A DNA stretch of 64,000 nt from positions 248,001 through 312,000 of the forward strand of contig CBDBCK010000027.1 in NCBI GenBank assembly GCA_965203345.1, in the 5' to 3' direction. Each line of letters opens with the position of its first letter. Position 1 is the first letter of the stretch. Source of the DNA: CBDBCK01 sp965203345 (GTDB lineage Bacteria; Chloroflexota; Dehalococcoidia; Lucifugimonadales; Lucifugimonadaceae). Below are positions 26,124-35,322 of the stretch, one piece after another. A model generated the notes under the pieces. It was not told where the DNA came from. It ran no database searches and worked only from the letters and a program-made list of their open reading frames with translations. Position numbers and translations under genes: made by a program.

Positions 26124-28195
26124 TCAATTATTGTATGAGTTATTCTCCTTGCTACCTTTACTTCCGTTCAAGAGTCTCGTTATTTTGCGTAAATAACCCG
26201 GCGGTACAACCTCTCTTCCGATGAAGTCCTCTACCTGCCGACGGTAAAGGATCTTTCTGCCTTCTGTGCTCAGTTCCTCGTTTATCAATGAGGACGGGAC
26301 ATCTTTCCAGATAGACGGAATCCTGCCGAAATTGTTAGTTTGTTCTTGAACTATAATAGATTTTTTCCCATCAAAGTAGTCTAGGTACTAGCCACTTGAA
26401 TGCGAGTCTGCGCCTTTGGGTAGGCCTGCCTCATAGCGTAGAACGTTAGACAGGAACTTCTTTATTCTGTCGTACCTGTGTTCCGCGTAGCTGCTCCAGG
26501 TCTGCTCTCTGGACCATGCGGGTGGATCGTCCTGAATTACCTCGGCTATGATTTTCCGAAGTGTATGAGAAGACAGCGCAAGCCAATCCTTTGGTAGTGG
26601 TTCATGCCTAAGTTGTTCTTGAACTTCACTTATATAGCGCCGATACAGGTTACAAGAGATATTGTCCCGGATATCTTGTATCCTCTTTTGCATAGCCTGT
26701 CGTCTATCTTCTCGATACGTAGGCAAGGATGTTGTAGTGTGTATCATTAGCACGCGCTTCACTACTTCATCTGGATAAGACGCGGGGTCATCCGCGTTCA
26801 TTGAGAAGAGGAAACAAGGATACTCCTCTTCCGGATTGGATGGTACTTCGTTCTTGACCAAGTCCGTAACGTGGTCATGAAATCTACGGCGCGCTATGTC
26901 ATCAAAGTATATAGGTAATCTTTTGTATGCGTTCTCAAGTGCCAGCATGTGAGTTCGTGTACATCGATTCTTGTCTATTCGGCGAGATCTTCCGAACATG
27001 GAGTGCATCAACAGATCTATTAGGCTTGACTTGCCGCAGTTCGCTTTTCCGAATATGACGGCGAATCTAGGGTACGGTATGACATCTTTGCCATCAAGGT
27101 ATGATCGCGTGCGAAGATCACACATGAATGGTGAGAAGTAGAGCCACGACGCGAAAGTGAAGTAGTCTCTCTGCAATTTAGGAGGGTCACCTTCAAACGC
27201 CTCTTGATAGCTTGACCAGAACTGGATAAGATTTTTAACGTCTTTGGCAACCGATGCATTGTCGTATTCAAGCGGAAAAGGGGCACCTGAAAGCATAGCC
27301 GTTTTCTTGTTCAAGTCGAGTGAGAAATAATTGGAGTCTTGCTCTTCTGGTCTTGATACAGTTTTGAGCCGCACAAGCTCGGCCTTTACTTTACGACTGT
27401 TGACTGTACCTTTTCCATTTGGGGAGGTGCTTTGGATGGACTTAGGTATCGTTTTGGCTATCTTATCTATTCTTTGGACAACATCCGCAAGTATTTTTTC
27501 TTCATGAGACGGCTTCTCTATCGTCTCTATTAAGATCGTAGGGTTTTTGAGCGCAGGCACATCCGATAACTCAATTGGTCCGGTGTGCTCAATTTGTTCT
27601 TTATCAAGAGGTATCTCGTCCGAAGCATTATCTCTGACTGCCTTAAACATCCGCATATGAAAGTCCCAGGCCTCCTGGTCCTCAAAAACGTACAGGGTCT
27701 CTATTTGGTGTCCAGAGAGTGCTTGCTCAGACAGGTTAGCGGAGCCGGATATGATTCGCTTCCGCCCGTTTCAGAGCTGAGAAGATACAGCTTAGCATGA
27801 GCAATGCTTTGCTGTAACACCCAGAATTTCGCTCTTTTATTGATTATTGCAGTAAAGATTTCAGCTTTACGGCTGTCATCAATGTTTTTGATCGCGAACC
27901 GCAGATTATCTTGCAAAACACTCTGAAATGATATTATGTCGCGTAGGTGTCCTATTACTCCTTCGTAACCGAACACACACTCAAACTGCTTAAAGTCGAA
28001 CTCTTGAAGCATGCGTACTATGGTTTTCACACTGGCAGAGTATGTAAGTACTTGCATGCAATCAAAGCCGTTGAACAGCTCCCAAGCAAATTTGTCATCG
28101 CTCTTGTATTGGACTTGCACAGCACGCAGTCCAGCGTCTGGGTACAGGTCTAGATTCGTGTTGAAAGGCTCGGATTTGTCCTTATGAGGCTGCAT
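26124..28195 (-). pseudogene. phospholipase D-like nuclease fused to a P-loop ATPase, interrupted by a frameshift and an in-frame amber stop
   Basis: The gene would encode about 690 residues. Residues 1-144 are a PLD-type domain ending in HAKLYLLS (His133, Lys135). One base appears missing near 27764; the next frame resumes with RKRIISGSANLSEQAL, the expected GSxN half of the HKD motif. It continues through a P-loop (FGKANCGKSSL), a Walker-B-like YFDDIA and a possible sensor Asn (FLFSMN), like AAA/superfamily-3 ATPases. A TAG at 26390-26388 interrupts the frame, yet 87 further codons stay open in the same frame to a TGA. Either the gene is decaying or the assembly has two errors. A defence or mobile-element role is inference only. 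Confidence 0.75.
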
Positions 28196-28373
28196 ACCTA
28201 TTCTGTTCGGAGCTTAAGAATAGAGGAGAGAATTGAAGATAACTATATTTGGATGGCTATCGTTTATCGAGCGATGCTAACAGATATTATGGTACCGCTT
28301 TCTACAACTTCTTGTTTCCGTGCTACAAACTCCGTGATATTTCGAAGATTGCTTAAACGTGAAACTTGGTGGA

Positions 28374-28802
28374 TTATTTCTTGGTTTCCCAGAATATCTC
28401 CCCTATATCTTCTAGGGCTGCCTTGAACTGCTGTGCCTTCTCCATGTTGACATTCTGTTTGACGAAAGAGCCTAATTTGCAAGCCTGCCATACTTTCTCG
28501 TGAAGTTCGGGGTATTTTGCTAGATGCTCAGGCTTGAAGTAGTCCGTCCATATAATGAGTATCTCGTCTTTTGCCTTTTTAGCATGTTTCTCTTTGACGG
28601 TTATGTAGCGCACCATGCTGTTTTGTGAGTCAACACTCCCGTCTTTCTTCAGCTCACCTATCAGTTCGGTCATTCGCACGACGGTTTGTGCTGCTTGTAT
28701 AGCGTCCCTAGGATCATATATTCCACACGGGATATCGCAGTGTGCTCTTACGGTTTTTATAGGCAGTGCGGCGATAGCTGTATGGACAATTTTGTTCAGC
28801 AT
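28374..28802 (-). CDS. sodN: nickel superoxide dismutase
   Basis: This enzyme dismutates superoxide using nickel bound by an N-terminal hook. The hook HCDIPCGIYDP is at residues 21-31; His21, Cys22 and Cys26 are the expected nickel ligands. Residues 1-20 are a propeptide ending in Ala that must be removed to free His21. The total of 142 residues fits SodN precursors. AAGGAG precedes the ATG. The matching peptidase gene sodX is divergent, 98 bp away. Confidence 0.96.
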   Translation of the reverse strand: MLNKIVHTAIAALPIKTVRAHCDIPCGIYDPRDAIQAAQTVVRMTELIGELKKDGSVDSQNSMVRYITVKEKHAKKAKDEILIIWTDYFKPEHLAKYPELHEKVWQACKLGSFVKQNVNMEKAQQFKAALEDIGEIFWETKK

Positions 28803-28900
28803 TTTCTGTCTCCTTTTGAGGTTATCGTTTATCCCCTTTCTGTATGTTTATCATATTTACATTGTATGTATCACGGTATCACGCGTGAAAGGGGCTTATA
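28803..28900. promoter_or_regulatory. divergent sodN/sodX control region with a palindrome
   Basis: This 98-bp spacer must hold both promoters. A perfect 10-bp palindrome TCACGCGTGA is at 28879-28888, preceded by a second ATCACG at 28870-28875. CCCCTTTC (28833-28840) is mirrored by GAAAGGGG (28887-28894); the latter also serves as the sodX ribosome-binding site. No strong -35/-10 pair was found. Control by nickel or superoxide is plausible but not shown. Confidence 0.35.
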
Positions 28901-29365
28901 GTGGGCGTTCGGTCTATACTGCGGCACTGGTTTGGCTTGCGGTTGTTTAGGGTGGTAGGGGAGAGCATGGAACCGACTCTGTGGCATGGAGCTTTGGTAT
29001 TGGCGGACTGTTCAGAGCTTTGGCTTAGGTCGGTAGACCGCTTTACTTTAGTCGTTCTACGGCTGCCTGGTTCGGACTCACATATAGTCAAACGTATAGC
29101 TGGCTTTCCAAAAGAGGAGATCATGGTGTCGGATGGGGCGATGAGAGTGAACGGTGAAACTGTGCAGGAGCCTCTTGGGATAAGACATGGTTCAGTGGGC
29201 GAGTGGTTCTGGGTGTTGTGCAAGGATGAGTTCGTGGTACTTGGAGACAATCGCGACTTCTCTGCGGATAGCCGCAAATTTGGGTTTGTGAAGTCTAGCT
29301 CTTTTGTTGGTGTGGCAGTGGCTTTCTGGAATCCTCCTTGGAGGAACCATAGAGTTAGACCTTAA
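28901..29365 (+). CDS. sodX: nickel-type superoxide dismutase maturation protease SodX
   Basis: This is a 154-residue S26-family (signal peptidase I-like) serine protease. The nucleophile is Ser22 in GESMEPTL and the general base is Lys64 in IVKRIAG. The C-terminal LGDNRDFSADSRKFG is the conserved box E. No clear membrane anchor is present, unlike true signal peptidases. Divergent linkage to sodN indicates it trims the SodN propeptide. The start is GTG, with AAGGGG about 8 nt upstream. Confidence 0.92.
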   Translation: MGVRSILRHWFGLRLFRVVGESMEPTLWHGALVLADCSELWLRSVDRFTLVVLRLPGSDSHIVKRIAGFPKEEIMVSDGAMRVNGETVQEPLGIRHGSVGEWFWVLCKDEFVVLGDNRDFSADSRKFGFVKSSSFVGVAVAFWNPPWRNHRVRP

Positions 29366-30078
29366 GACTTCAGTTTCCACATCTGCTCTACGTCTTCTTT
29401 TTCTCCGAACAGATAAGTATAAACCACCGCCGCAAGAGTTGCGCCTATGAGTGGACCTAACCAATAGACCCAGTGATCTGACCATAGGCCGTTTACTAGA
29501 GCAGGGCCGAATGAGCGGGCAGGGTTCATGGATGCACCCGTTAGTGGTACGGCTACAAAGTGTTCTGCCATTACTACCAGACCTATGGCGAATGGAGCAT
29601 GAATAGGTGAGCCTCGCTTGTCCATTGCTACTGCAAATATCGTGAAGACTAAGATGAAAGTTAGAACTATCTCTATACCTATACCTTCTGCAATGTTTAT
29701 GCCAGGTCCCAAAGCGTGTATGCCTAAGTCCTCTATTGAGTCAAATGCCAGACCCCTGAGAACCAAAATGGCTAGGATCGCTCCGAGAACTTGGGCACTT
29801 ATATAACGTACCGCCTGTACCCAGCCTATCTTGCCGGATATCAGGGCTGCGAACGTTACAGCTGGATTGATGTGTCCTCCCGAAACTCTACCGAAGACCA
29901 TAATGCCGCCGGCTATGCCTACACCGTGAGCCAGTGCTATCCATACTAACGCGGCGCCGAACTGTACCTGTGCTGCCTGCGCCGCACCTACCGCTCCAAC
30001 ACCTATAAACATGAATGCGAAGACAGCTAAAAACTCGGCTATAGGGCTCTTGTTGATGGACTGGATTCTTTTGATCAT
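29362..30078 (-). CDS. aquaporin (MIP family), AqpZ-like
   Basis: This 238-residue membrane channel has six predicted helices and two NPA loops, in GGHINPAVTF and GASMNPARSFGPAL. A His before VP in the fifth helix (AEHFVAVP) aligns with the selectivity-filter His of AqpZ. This suggests a water channel rather than a glycerol facilitator. Its stop overlaps that of sodX by 4 bp on the other strand. It is 30 bp after hemB and may be read through from the tetrapyrrole operon. Confidence 0.93.
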   Translation of the reverse strand: MIKRIQSINKSPIAEFLAVFAFMFIGVGAVGAAQAAQVQFGAALVWIALAHGVGIAGGIMVFGRVSGGHINPAVTFAALISGKIGWVQAVRYISAQVLGAILAILVLRGLAFDSIEDLGIHALGPGINIAEGIGIEIVLTFILVFTIFAVAMDKRGSPIHAPFAIGLVVMAEHFVAVPLTGASMNPARSFGPALVNGLWSDHWVYWLGPLIGATLAAVVYTYLFGEKEDVEQMWKLKS

Positions 30079-30108
30079 GAGCTTCCTCTCTAGTCCCCGG
30101 GTTACAGT

Positions 30109-31092
30109 TTATCCTTTAGCGAGCCACTTGGCAGCTTGCACGGCGTGGTAGGTAATTATCGCTCTTGCCCCTGCTCGTTTCATAGTGGTCAAATTCTCAA
30201 TCACGATTTTATGTTCCTCTATCCAGCCTCTTTCTGCTGCGGCTTTTATCATTGAGTACTCGCCGCTTACGCTGTACGCAGCTATCGGATGCAGAAATAT
30301 ATCCGCGGCTCGTTGCAGAATGTCGAGAGAGGTAAGTGCAGGCTTTACCATAAGCCAATCGGCCCCTTCTGCTACATCTGCCTCCATCTCCCGTATCGCT
30401 TCATCGGATTGAGCAGGGCTTATTTGGTACGATCTGATACCGCTGAAGTTCGATCCTGCAGCGTTCCTAAACGGGCCATAGTACGAGGAAGCATACTTGG
30501 AAGAATAGCTCATTATGGAGGTTTTTGCAAATCCTCCGCTGTCCAGCACCTGCCGGATTGTGCTTACTTGACCATCCATCATACCTGAAGGGGCGATCAT
30601 GTCCGCGCCGGCTTGTGCGTGTGAGAGAGCTACTTTAGCTAGTATTTCCAATGTAGTGTCATTGTCTGATTGTCCATCTTCGTCTATAATGCTGCATTGA
30701 CCATGGTCAGTGTACTCGCACAGACAAGCATCAGTGATCACAAGCGTATCGGAGGAAGTGCGCTTGATCTGGGTGCAGGCTTGCTGCACTGCTTCATCGG
30801 GCTCAAAGGCTGATGTTCCTAATGCATCCTTTTTTTTTGGAAGACCGAACAGTAATATGGCGTGAACCCCAGCTTCAAAAGCGTAGTGTGCATGTTCTGT
30901 AGCCAAATCAGGTGATACCCTTTTGACACCTGGCATGGAGGGCACCTGCTCGCTTTTCCCTTGGCCGTTTACAATGAACATAGGGAGTATCAAATCGTCT
31001 GATGACACAGCCGTCTCGGTTGCGAGTCGCCTCATAGCGGGCGGTTCTCGAAGCCGTCGGAGGCGTTGAAAGTCGGAGCTGCTCTGTTTCAT
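30109..31092 (-). CDS. hemB: porphobilinogen synthase (delta-aminolevulinic acid dehydratase)
   Basis: HemB condenses two 5-aminolevulinates to porphobilinogen. The 327-residue length is normal. Schiff-base lysines are in SYSSKYASSYYGPFR and WLMVKPALTSLD. The metal site ITDACLCEYTDHGQCS has the three cysteines of the zinc-dependent class. It is the last tetrapyrrole gene of the cluster, 11 bp after cobA-hemD. Confidence 0.96.
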   Translation of the reverse strand: MKQSSSDFQRLRRLREPPAMRRLATETAVSSDDLILPMFIVNGQGKSEQVPSMPGVKRVSPDLATEHAHYAFEAGVHAILLFGLPKKKDALGTSAFEPDEAVQQACTQIKRTSSDTLVITDACLCEYTDHGQCSIIDEDGQSDNDTTLEILAKVALSHAQAGADMIAPSGMMDGQVSTIRQVLDSGGFAKTSIMSYSSKYASSYYGPFRNAAGSNFSGIRSYQISPAQSDEAIREMEADVAEGADWLMVKPALTSLDILQRAADIFLHPIAAYSVSGEYSMIKAAAERGWIEEHKIVIENLTTMKRAGARAIITYHAVQAAKWLAKG

Positions 31093-31103
31093 TTTTAGTT
31101 TAT

Positions 31104-32615
31104 TTACGTCAACTGCTCTACAACGGCTTGGGTCAAACCTTCAAGGCTTTGTGTACCTGCTACACGGGAAACCTTGACCCCGGCCTCCATACATGTCTCA
31201 GCAGTCTGGGGCCCGATGCAGACTACAGATCCTTTGTTAATAGCCTCTGCATCACCGTCAAGTATGGCGAGGAGATTATTTACGCTTGATGAGCTTGTGA
31301 AAGTTGTGCAATCAGGCGGACGGCTTACTCCACGGTAGACGATGTTTGCTTTTCTTGCAGAGCCTTTTTCTACTAAAGTATCATAAACGGGCACCTCTTC
31401 TACATCTGCACCGATTTCCCTTAATTTTTCAGGGAGTGAGTCTTTCCCTATCTTTGAACGTGGATGTAGCACGCGCTTTGGTTTTATATCTCGTCGGCTG
31501 AACTCTTCCGCCACTTCTTCCGCTGTGAATGAGTCAGGTTGCAAGTCGGGCTTCCTCCCGAAGAGTCTCTCTACCGCCTTAGCGGTGGATGGCCCTATGG
31601 CAGCGATAAGTAACCTGTCCATAGGTCTCTTGTCTTTATGCTTAGTATCTAGACGGAGAGCTAGGTACTCCACTGCGTTTTTACTGACAAAGGTTGCCCA
31701 ATCAAAGCGGTCTATACCGTCCAAAATTTTGTCTATTTTACCATTGTTCTCAATCGGAGTGGTTCTTAGAGTAGGCAGCTGTGTGGTTTTTGCACCTAGA
31801 TTTTCCAGGAGAGCTATCAACCGACTTGATTGCGTTCGTGCACGCGTAACTACTACGTGCCTACCCCTCAACGGACTTTTTTCAACTCTGTTTAACTTTT
31901 CACTTAAGGGTACTGTTTCGCCTATGACTAGCACGATAGGTGCTTGTAATCCTGCATCATCTGCTTTGTTGGATATATTAGCCACCGTTCCAGTTATAGT
32001 TCTTTGAAGAGGTGTAGAGGCCTGTTCAACGATGGCCGCCGGACGGTTTGCTGAAACACCTAAAGAGCACAATCTTACACATATAGCCGCGGCGTTCTGT
32101 CGTGCCATAAGGATAATGATTGTACCGGAGAATTGTGATATGGATCTCCAGTCCATCGTACCAGTATTATTCCCTGCAACGACCATGACTGAAGTTGCCG
32201 TTCCTCTGTGTGTGGGAGGTATTCCCGCGAGAGTTGGACCTGCGACGGCGGAGGTTATTCCAGGTACGACCTCCCAATTGACATTTGCTTTTTCAAGAGC
32301 CAGGGCTTCTTCGCCTCCTCGTCCGAATATGAAAGGATCTCCTCCCTTGAGCCTACATACTAGATTACCTTGCTCCGCAAACTGTATCATAGTAGCGTTT
32401 ATTTCTTCTTGGGTCATTGTATGGCGGCCTGGAGCCTTGCCGGCTTTTATAAGGGTGGCTTCCGGCTTGACATGTTCCAGGAGCTCTGGTGAGGCGAGTC
32501 TGTCATATATGATGACATCGCAAATTTTCAGCAAGTTCATCCCTCGGACGGTTATCAGCTCTGGGTCTCCTGGCCCTGCACCTATGAGGTAGACTATTCC
32601 CCGTTTAATATTCAT
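31104..32615 (-). CDS. cobA-hemD: fused uroporphyrinogen-III C-methyltransferase / uroporphyrinogen-III synthase
   Basis: The N-terminal half (about 1-245) is an SAM-dependent methyltransferase making precorrin-2: GAGPGDPELITVRG and LKGGDPFIFGRGGEE are diagnostic. The C-terminal half (about 255-503) is the HemD synthase, beginning RGRHVVVTRARTQS. The chosen ATG gives a 4-bp ATGA overlap with hemC; an earlier in-frame start would add 37 basic residues inside hemC. One protein thus closes the ring and starts the branch to siroheme. The fusion is known in other bacteria. Confidence 0.93.
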   Translation of the reverse strand: MNIKRGIVYLIGAGPGDPELITVRGMNLLKICDVIIYDRLASPELLEHVKPEATLIKAGKAPGRHTMTQEEINATMIQFAEQGNLVCRLKGGDPFIFGRGGEEALALEKANVNWEVVPGITSAVAGPTLAGIPPTHRGTATSVMVVAGNNTGTMDWRSISQFSGTIIILMARQNAAAICVRLCSLGVSANRPAAIVEQASTPLQRTITGTVANISNKADDAGLQAPIVLVIGETVPLSEKLNRVEKSPLRGRHVVVTRARTQSSRLIALLENLGAKTTQLPTLRTTPIENNGKIDKILDGIDRFDWATFVSKNAVEYLALRLDTKHKDKRPMDRLLIAAIGPSTAKAVERLFGRKPDLQPDSFTAEEVAEEFSRRDIKPKRVLHPRSKIGKDSLPEKLREIGADVEEVPVYDTLVEKGSARKANIVYRGVSRPPDCTTFTSSSSVNNLLAILDGDAEAINKGSVVCIGPQTAETCMEAGVKVSRVAGTQSLEGLTQAVVEQLT

Positions 32616-33556
32616 GCTTCGCTTTTCGCGTCTTGACAGTGTATAAGTTTCAAGGCGCCTTTTTCTATGAGATTTTGAGCGCATCGTTCTCCCAGCTTGA
32701 CTGGCTGGTGTAGGCTTCCGGCACATTCAGTTCTGATCAGTCGTTTTCCTAGTCTGTCGGCCGTGAACCCTATCATACGAAGTATTCCGTTTTCTGCTTC
32801 TGCTTTGGCATGTGCTGATGTTGGGGTAGTGCAACCGGCGCCTAGCTTATTAAGGAAGGACCTCTCAGCTGTGGTCTCGGCGAAACTGTTAGGATCATTC
32901 AACGGGTTGCAGAGTACCTCAACCGCTTCATCATCAGCACGGATTTCCAAAGCGAGAGCTCCTTGCCCTGCCGCGGGCACAAAACTATCGGCGGATAGTA
33001 TCTCAGTCACCTCTTTTTCAAGCGAGAGTCTGTCTAAACCGGCGTACGCCAACACGACGGCGTCCATAGTGGTTCCTTCCTTTAACTTCTTCAGTCGAGT
33101 GGGTACATTGCCACGAACCGGGATTATGTCAAGGTCGGGGCGCCTGCTCAAGAGGAGAGCTTTCCGTCTTGCACTGCCTGTGCCGATTCGCGCTCCAGGT
33201 GGCAGATCATCCAATGCCATCCCTGTGCGAGATACTAAAATATCTTCAGGTCGAGAGCGCTTAGGTATCACAGCGATCTTGAATCCTTCAGCAAGGGGAA
33301 CAGGTACATCTTTGAGACTATGCACCGCTACGTCTATTTGTCTACCGGCTAGAGACTCTTCAAGCTCCTTTATGAACATGCCAACGCCTGACTCAGACGG
33401 GTGTACTGCCTGTTGCTTATCTCCAATGGAGGTTATTTGAATAACCACTATTTCAATACCTGTCCAACTCTTACGTAGGGCTGCTGCAACCTCATAGGTT
33501 TGAATCATTGCTAGCCGGCTGGAGCGCGAGCCTAAACGTAAGCGATGACGTGGCAA
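32612..33556 (-). CDS. hemC: hydroxymethylbilane synthase
   Basis: HemC polymerises four porphobilinogens. The conserved N-terminus RLRLGSRSSRLAMIQT, the Asp loop VHSLKDVPVPLAEG and the dipyrromethane-cofactor Cys in KLGAGCTTP are present. The start is uncertain. I use a TTG just after the upstream gene's stop (about 314 residues, the usual length). A TTG at 33592 or ATG at 33673 would overlap the upstream gene by 23 or 104 bp. Confidence 0.9.
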   Translation of the reverse strand: MPRHRLRLGSRSSRLAMIQTYEVAAALRKSWTGIEIVVIQITSIGDKQQAVHPSESGVGMFIKELEESLAGRQIDVAVHSLKDVPVPLAEGFKIAVIPKRSRPEDILVSRTGMALDDLPPGARIGTGSARRKALLLSRRPDLDIIPVRGNVPTRLKKLKEGTTMDAVVLAYAGLDRLSLEKEVTEILSADSFVPAAGQGALALEIRADDEAVEVLCNPLNDPNSFAETTAERSFLNKLGAGCTTPTSAHAKAEAENGILRMIGFTADRLGKRLIRTECAGSLHQPVKLGERCAQNLIEKGALKLIHCQDAKSEA

Positions 33557-33569
33557 TGAGCTGGTAGTA

Positions 33570-34277
33570 TCAGGTAGAAGGCGTCTTTGCAAGTTGCATG
33601 CATCGTCCAAAGGGTTCACAGATAATACAGTGCTGTTCTTTGAGTTTGTAAAACAGGGTATTTTCCGCTTCACCGAAGTCCTTGCTGGTTGCTATTTCCA
33701 ACCATTCCGGAGTCATGAACCACTGCCATTTTTCAGGACATACTACGATTCCCTGGCTTCTGATACGCTTTCTAACGTTCACCAGAGACTTTGTGGCTTC
33801 CGTCCATTGCATGCAGGCGCACCTATTGCTGCTCATCTCTTCTCGGAGCTTCCTTGCCAAGGCTGGGGAAGCCCCGCTCGTCGAAATCGCTGTTACCACC
33901 GGCTCTTTATGTACTAGAGCGGGTGCTATGAATGTGCAAAGGTCTGTAACGTCCATGATGTTTAGGAGAACATTCCGTTGCTCGGCTTCCTCAAATATGG
34001 CTTTGTTTGTACTTTCACTGGAGGTATCAGCCACTATGGCTAGGGTAATTTTTTCCAAATCTCCAGATTGATATGTCCGTTTTATCCATTTGATGAGGCC
34101 CTGTTCCGCCATTATTTTAAGCTTTAGGGAGGTGTCATCTTCCGGCGAGTATAAGACTACGTTGGCTCCACACTCGTTCAAGTAGAAAACCTTTCTCTCG
34201 CCTTCGTGTTCGTCCCCGCCAAAGACTGCACAACTTTTTCCTTTCAAATTTACAAATATACCGTAGTACTGTGGCAC
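33570..34277 (-). CDS. precorrin-2 dehydrogenase / sirohydrochlorin ferrochelatase-like (Met8/CysG-N)
   Basis: This 235-residue protein oxidises precorrin-2 to sirohydrochlorin and may insert iron. The N-terminus YYGIFVNLKGKSCAVFGGD matches the Met8 family. The usual GGGxVA loop is altered to GGDEHEG. ISTSGASPALARKLREE is the conserved dimerisation/active-site helix region. It lies 4 bp after the siroheme decarboxylase gene, consistent with a siroheme branch. Ferrochelatase activity is inferred. Confidence 0.87.
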   Translation of the reverse strand: MPQYYGIFVNLKGKSCAVFGGDEHEGERKVFYLNECGANVVLYSPEDDTSLKLKIMAEQGLIKWIKRTYQSGDLEKITLAIVADTSSESTNKAIFEEAEQRNVLLNIMDVTDLCTFIAPALVHKEPVVTAISTSGASPALARKLREEMSSNRCACMQWTEATKSLVNVRKRIRSQGIVVCPEKWQWFMTPEWLEIATSKDFGEAENTLFYKLKEQHCIICEPFGRCMQLAKTPST

Positions 34278-34281
34278 ACTT

Positions 34282-35322
34282 TTATCCCTCTTGCTCGCAG
34301 GTCTTATATTTTTCTAGTACTTGGGCGTCAAAATTGTCTTCTACGAAGTAGCGTACACGTGCTTTTTTGTACTCTCTGGAACTGTAAAGGAGCTTTTTAT
34401 CTCTGATGGACGTAACTTTCTCAATGCTTGAGGCGATTTCCTCACATGAGCCTTTAGAAGTGGCATGGATCATAGTGAAATGAGAAAAGCGCCAATCCGG
34501 GAACCTGGGCCTTTGGTAGCAGTGGCTTACTGAAGAATTGGAAGCCATTATTTCTCCGACCTGCACGGAGCGCGATTCTGGCACATTCCACACTGCCATA
34601 GCGTTAGCAGAAAATCCTGCACGCCTGTGGTGTAGAACTGCTCCATATCTTCGCATCAACCCTCTTGACTGCATGTCCGCCATGTGGGTGAACAGTTGTT
34701 GAAGAGTAACTCCGATATTTTCTGCTATTGAATCAAAAGGTTGATGCTCAAGCGCTAAATCCTCCTGAAGTTGCATAACGGCCAATTTATCCCTTGTGCC
34801 TGGTGGCGTGGAATTCTGTAGGTTTTGAATTCTATAGAAATGGGCGTTTGATTTCTGCTTTTCCATATCAAAGTTGACACCTATCTTGAAGAAGCGTATA
34901 GTCGGCATGACCCGAATTTTCTCTGCTCCAGTCATATTGCCTAATTTCACCGCTTCCTCCTCCAGAGACCTGCCTGGTGGAGTTGCTAAAGTGAACCATA
35001 GGTTGAAGTAACCATTTCGGGCATAGTTGTGACTTATGCCCGGGTGCGCTGATAAAAACCTTGCCCCTGCGTGGAGCTTCTGCGGGTGAAATTTTGTGGC
35101 GATAAGGCTTGAGCTGTATCCCATTCGGCGCGTATCGAAGATGGCGCTCACTTCCCGGAGATAATTTTTGCGCTTAAGGTCGCCGGTTCTTCGTATAACT
35201 TCCTCCTCTGATATTCCCATCTTCTCACCTATCTTGCTCCATGGACGGCGGCAGAGAGGGAAGTCGGATTGGAGCAGGTTGAGGAGACGCCTGTCCTTTT
35301 GTTCAAGCTCAGTCTTCGGCAT
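34282..35322 (-). CDS. ahbAB: siroheme decarboxylase, AhbA-AhbB fusion (NirDL-like)
   Basis: This 346-residue protein has two Lrp/AsnC-like halves, each with a winged-helix segment followed by a regulatory-fold domain. The diagnostic motifs are ISHNYARNGYFNLWFTLA in the first half and VSHCYQRPRFPDWRFSHFT in the second; both carry the histidines used by siroheme decarboxylases. The enzyme removes the C12 and C18 acetate carboxyls of siroheme to give didecarboxysiroheme. Standing with hemB, hemC, cobA-hemD and a Met8-like gene, it indicates heme b made by the siroheme route. A separate role in heme d1 synthesis is less likely, since no nir genes are here. Confidence 0.9.
   Translation of the reverse strand: MPKTELEQKDRRLLNLLQSDFPLCRRPWSKIGEKMGISEEEVIRRTGDLKRKNYLREVSAIFDTRRMGYSSSLIATKFHPQKLHAGARFLSAHPGISHNYARNGYFNLWFTLATPPGRSLEEEAVKLGNMTGAEKIRVMPTIRFFKIGVNFDMEKQKSNAHFYRIQNLQNSTPPGTRDKLAVMQLQEDLALEHQPFDSIAENIGVTLQQLFTHMADMQSRGLMRRYGAVLHHRRAGFSANAMAVWNVPESRSVQVGEIMASNSSVSHCYQRPRFPDWRFSHFTMIHATSKGSCEEIASSIEKVTSIRDKKLLYSSREYKKARVRYFVEDNFDAQVLEKYKTCEQEG

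Noticed and set aside
27755..27770. Programmed -1 frameshift in the PLD-ATPase gene
   Set aside because: The site lacks a standard slippery heptamer, and a second lesion (amber codon) lies downstream, so decay or sequence error is more likely.
31525..32592. Plus-strand frames of 160 and 186 residues opposite cobA-hemD
   Set aside because: The minus strand encodes the clearly conserved CobA and HemD domains; the opposite frames have no recognisable motifs.
32697..33440. Plus-strand frame of 247 residues opposite hemC
   Set aside because: It is a shadow of hemC, whose conserved motifs define the coding strand.
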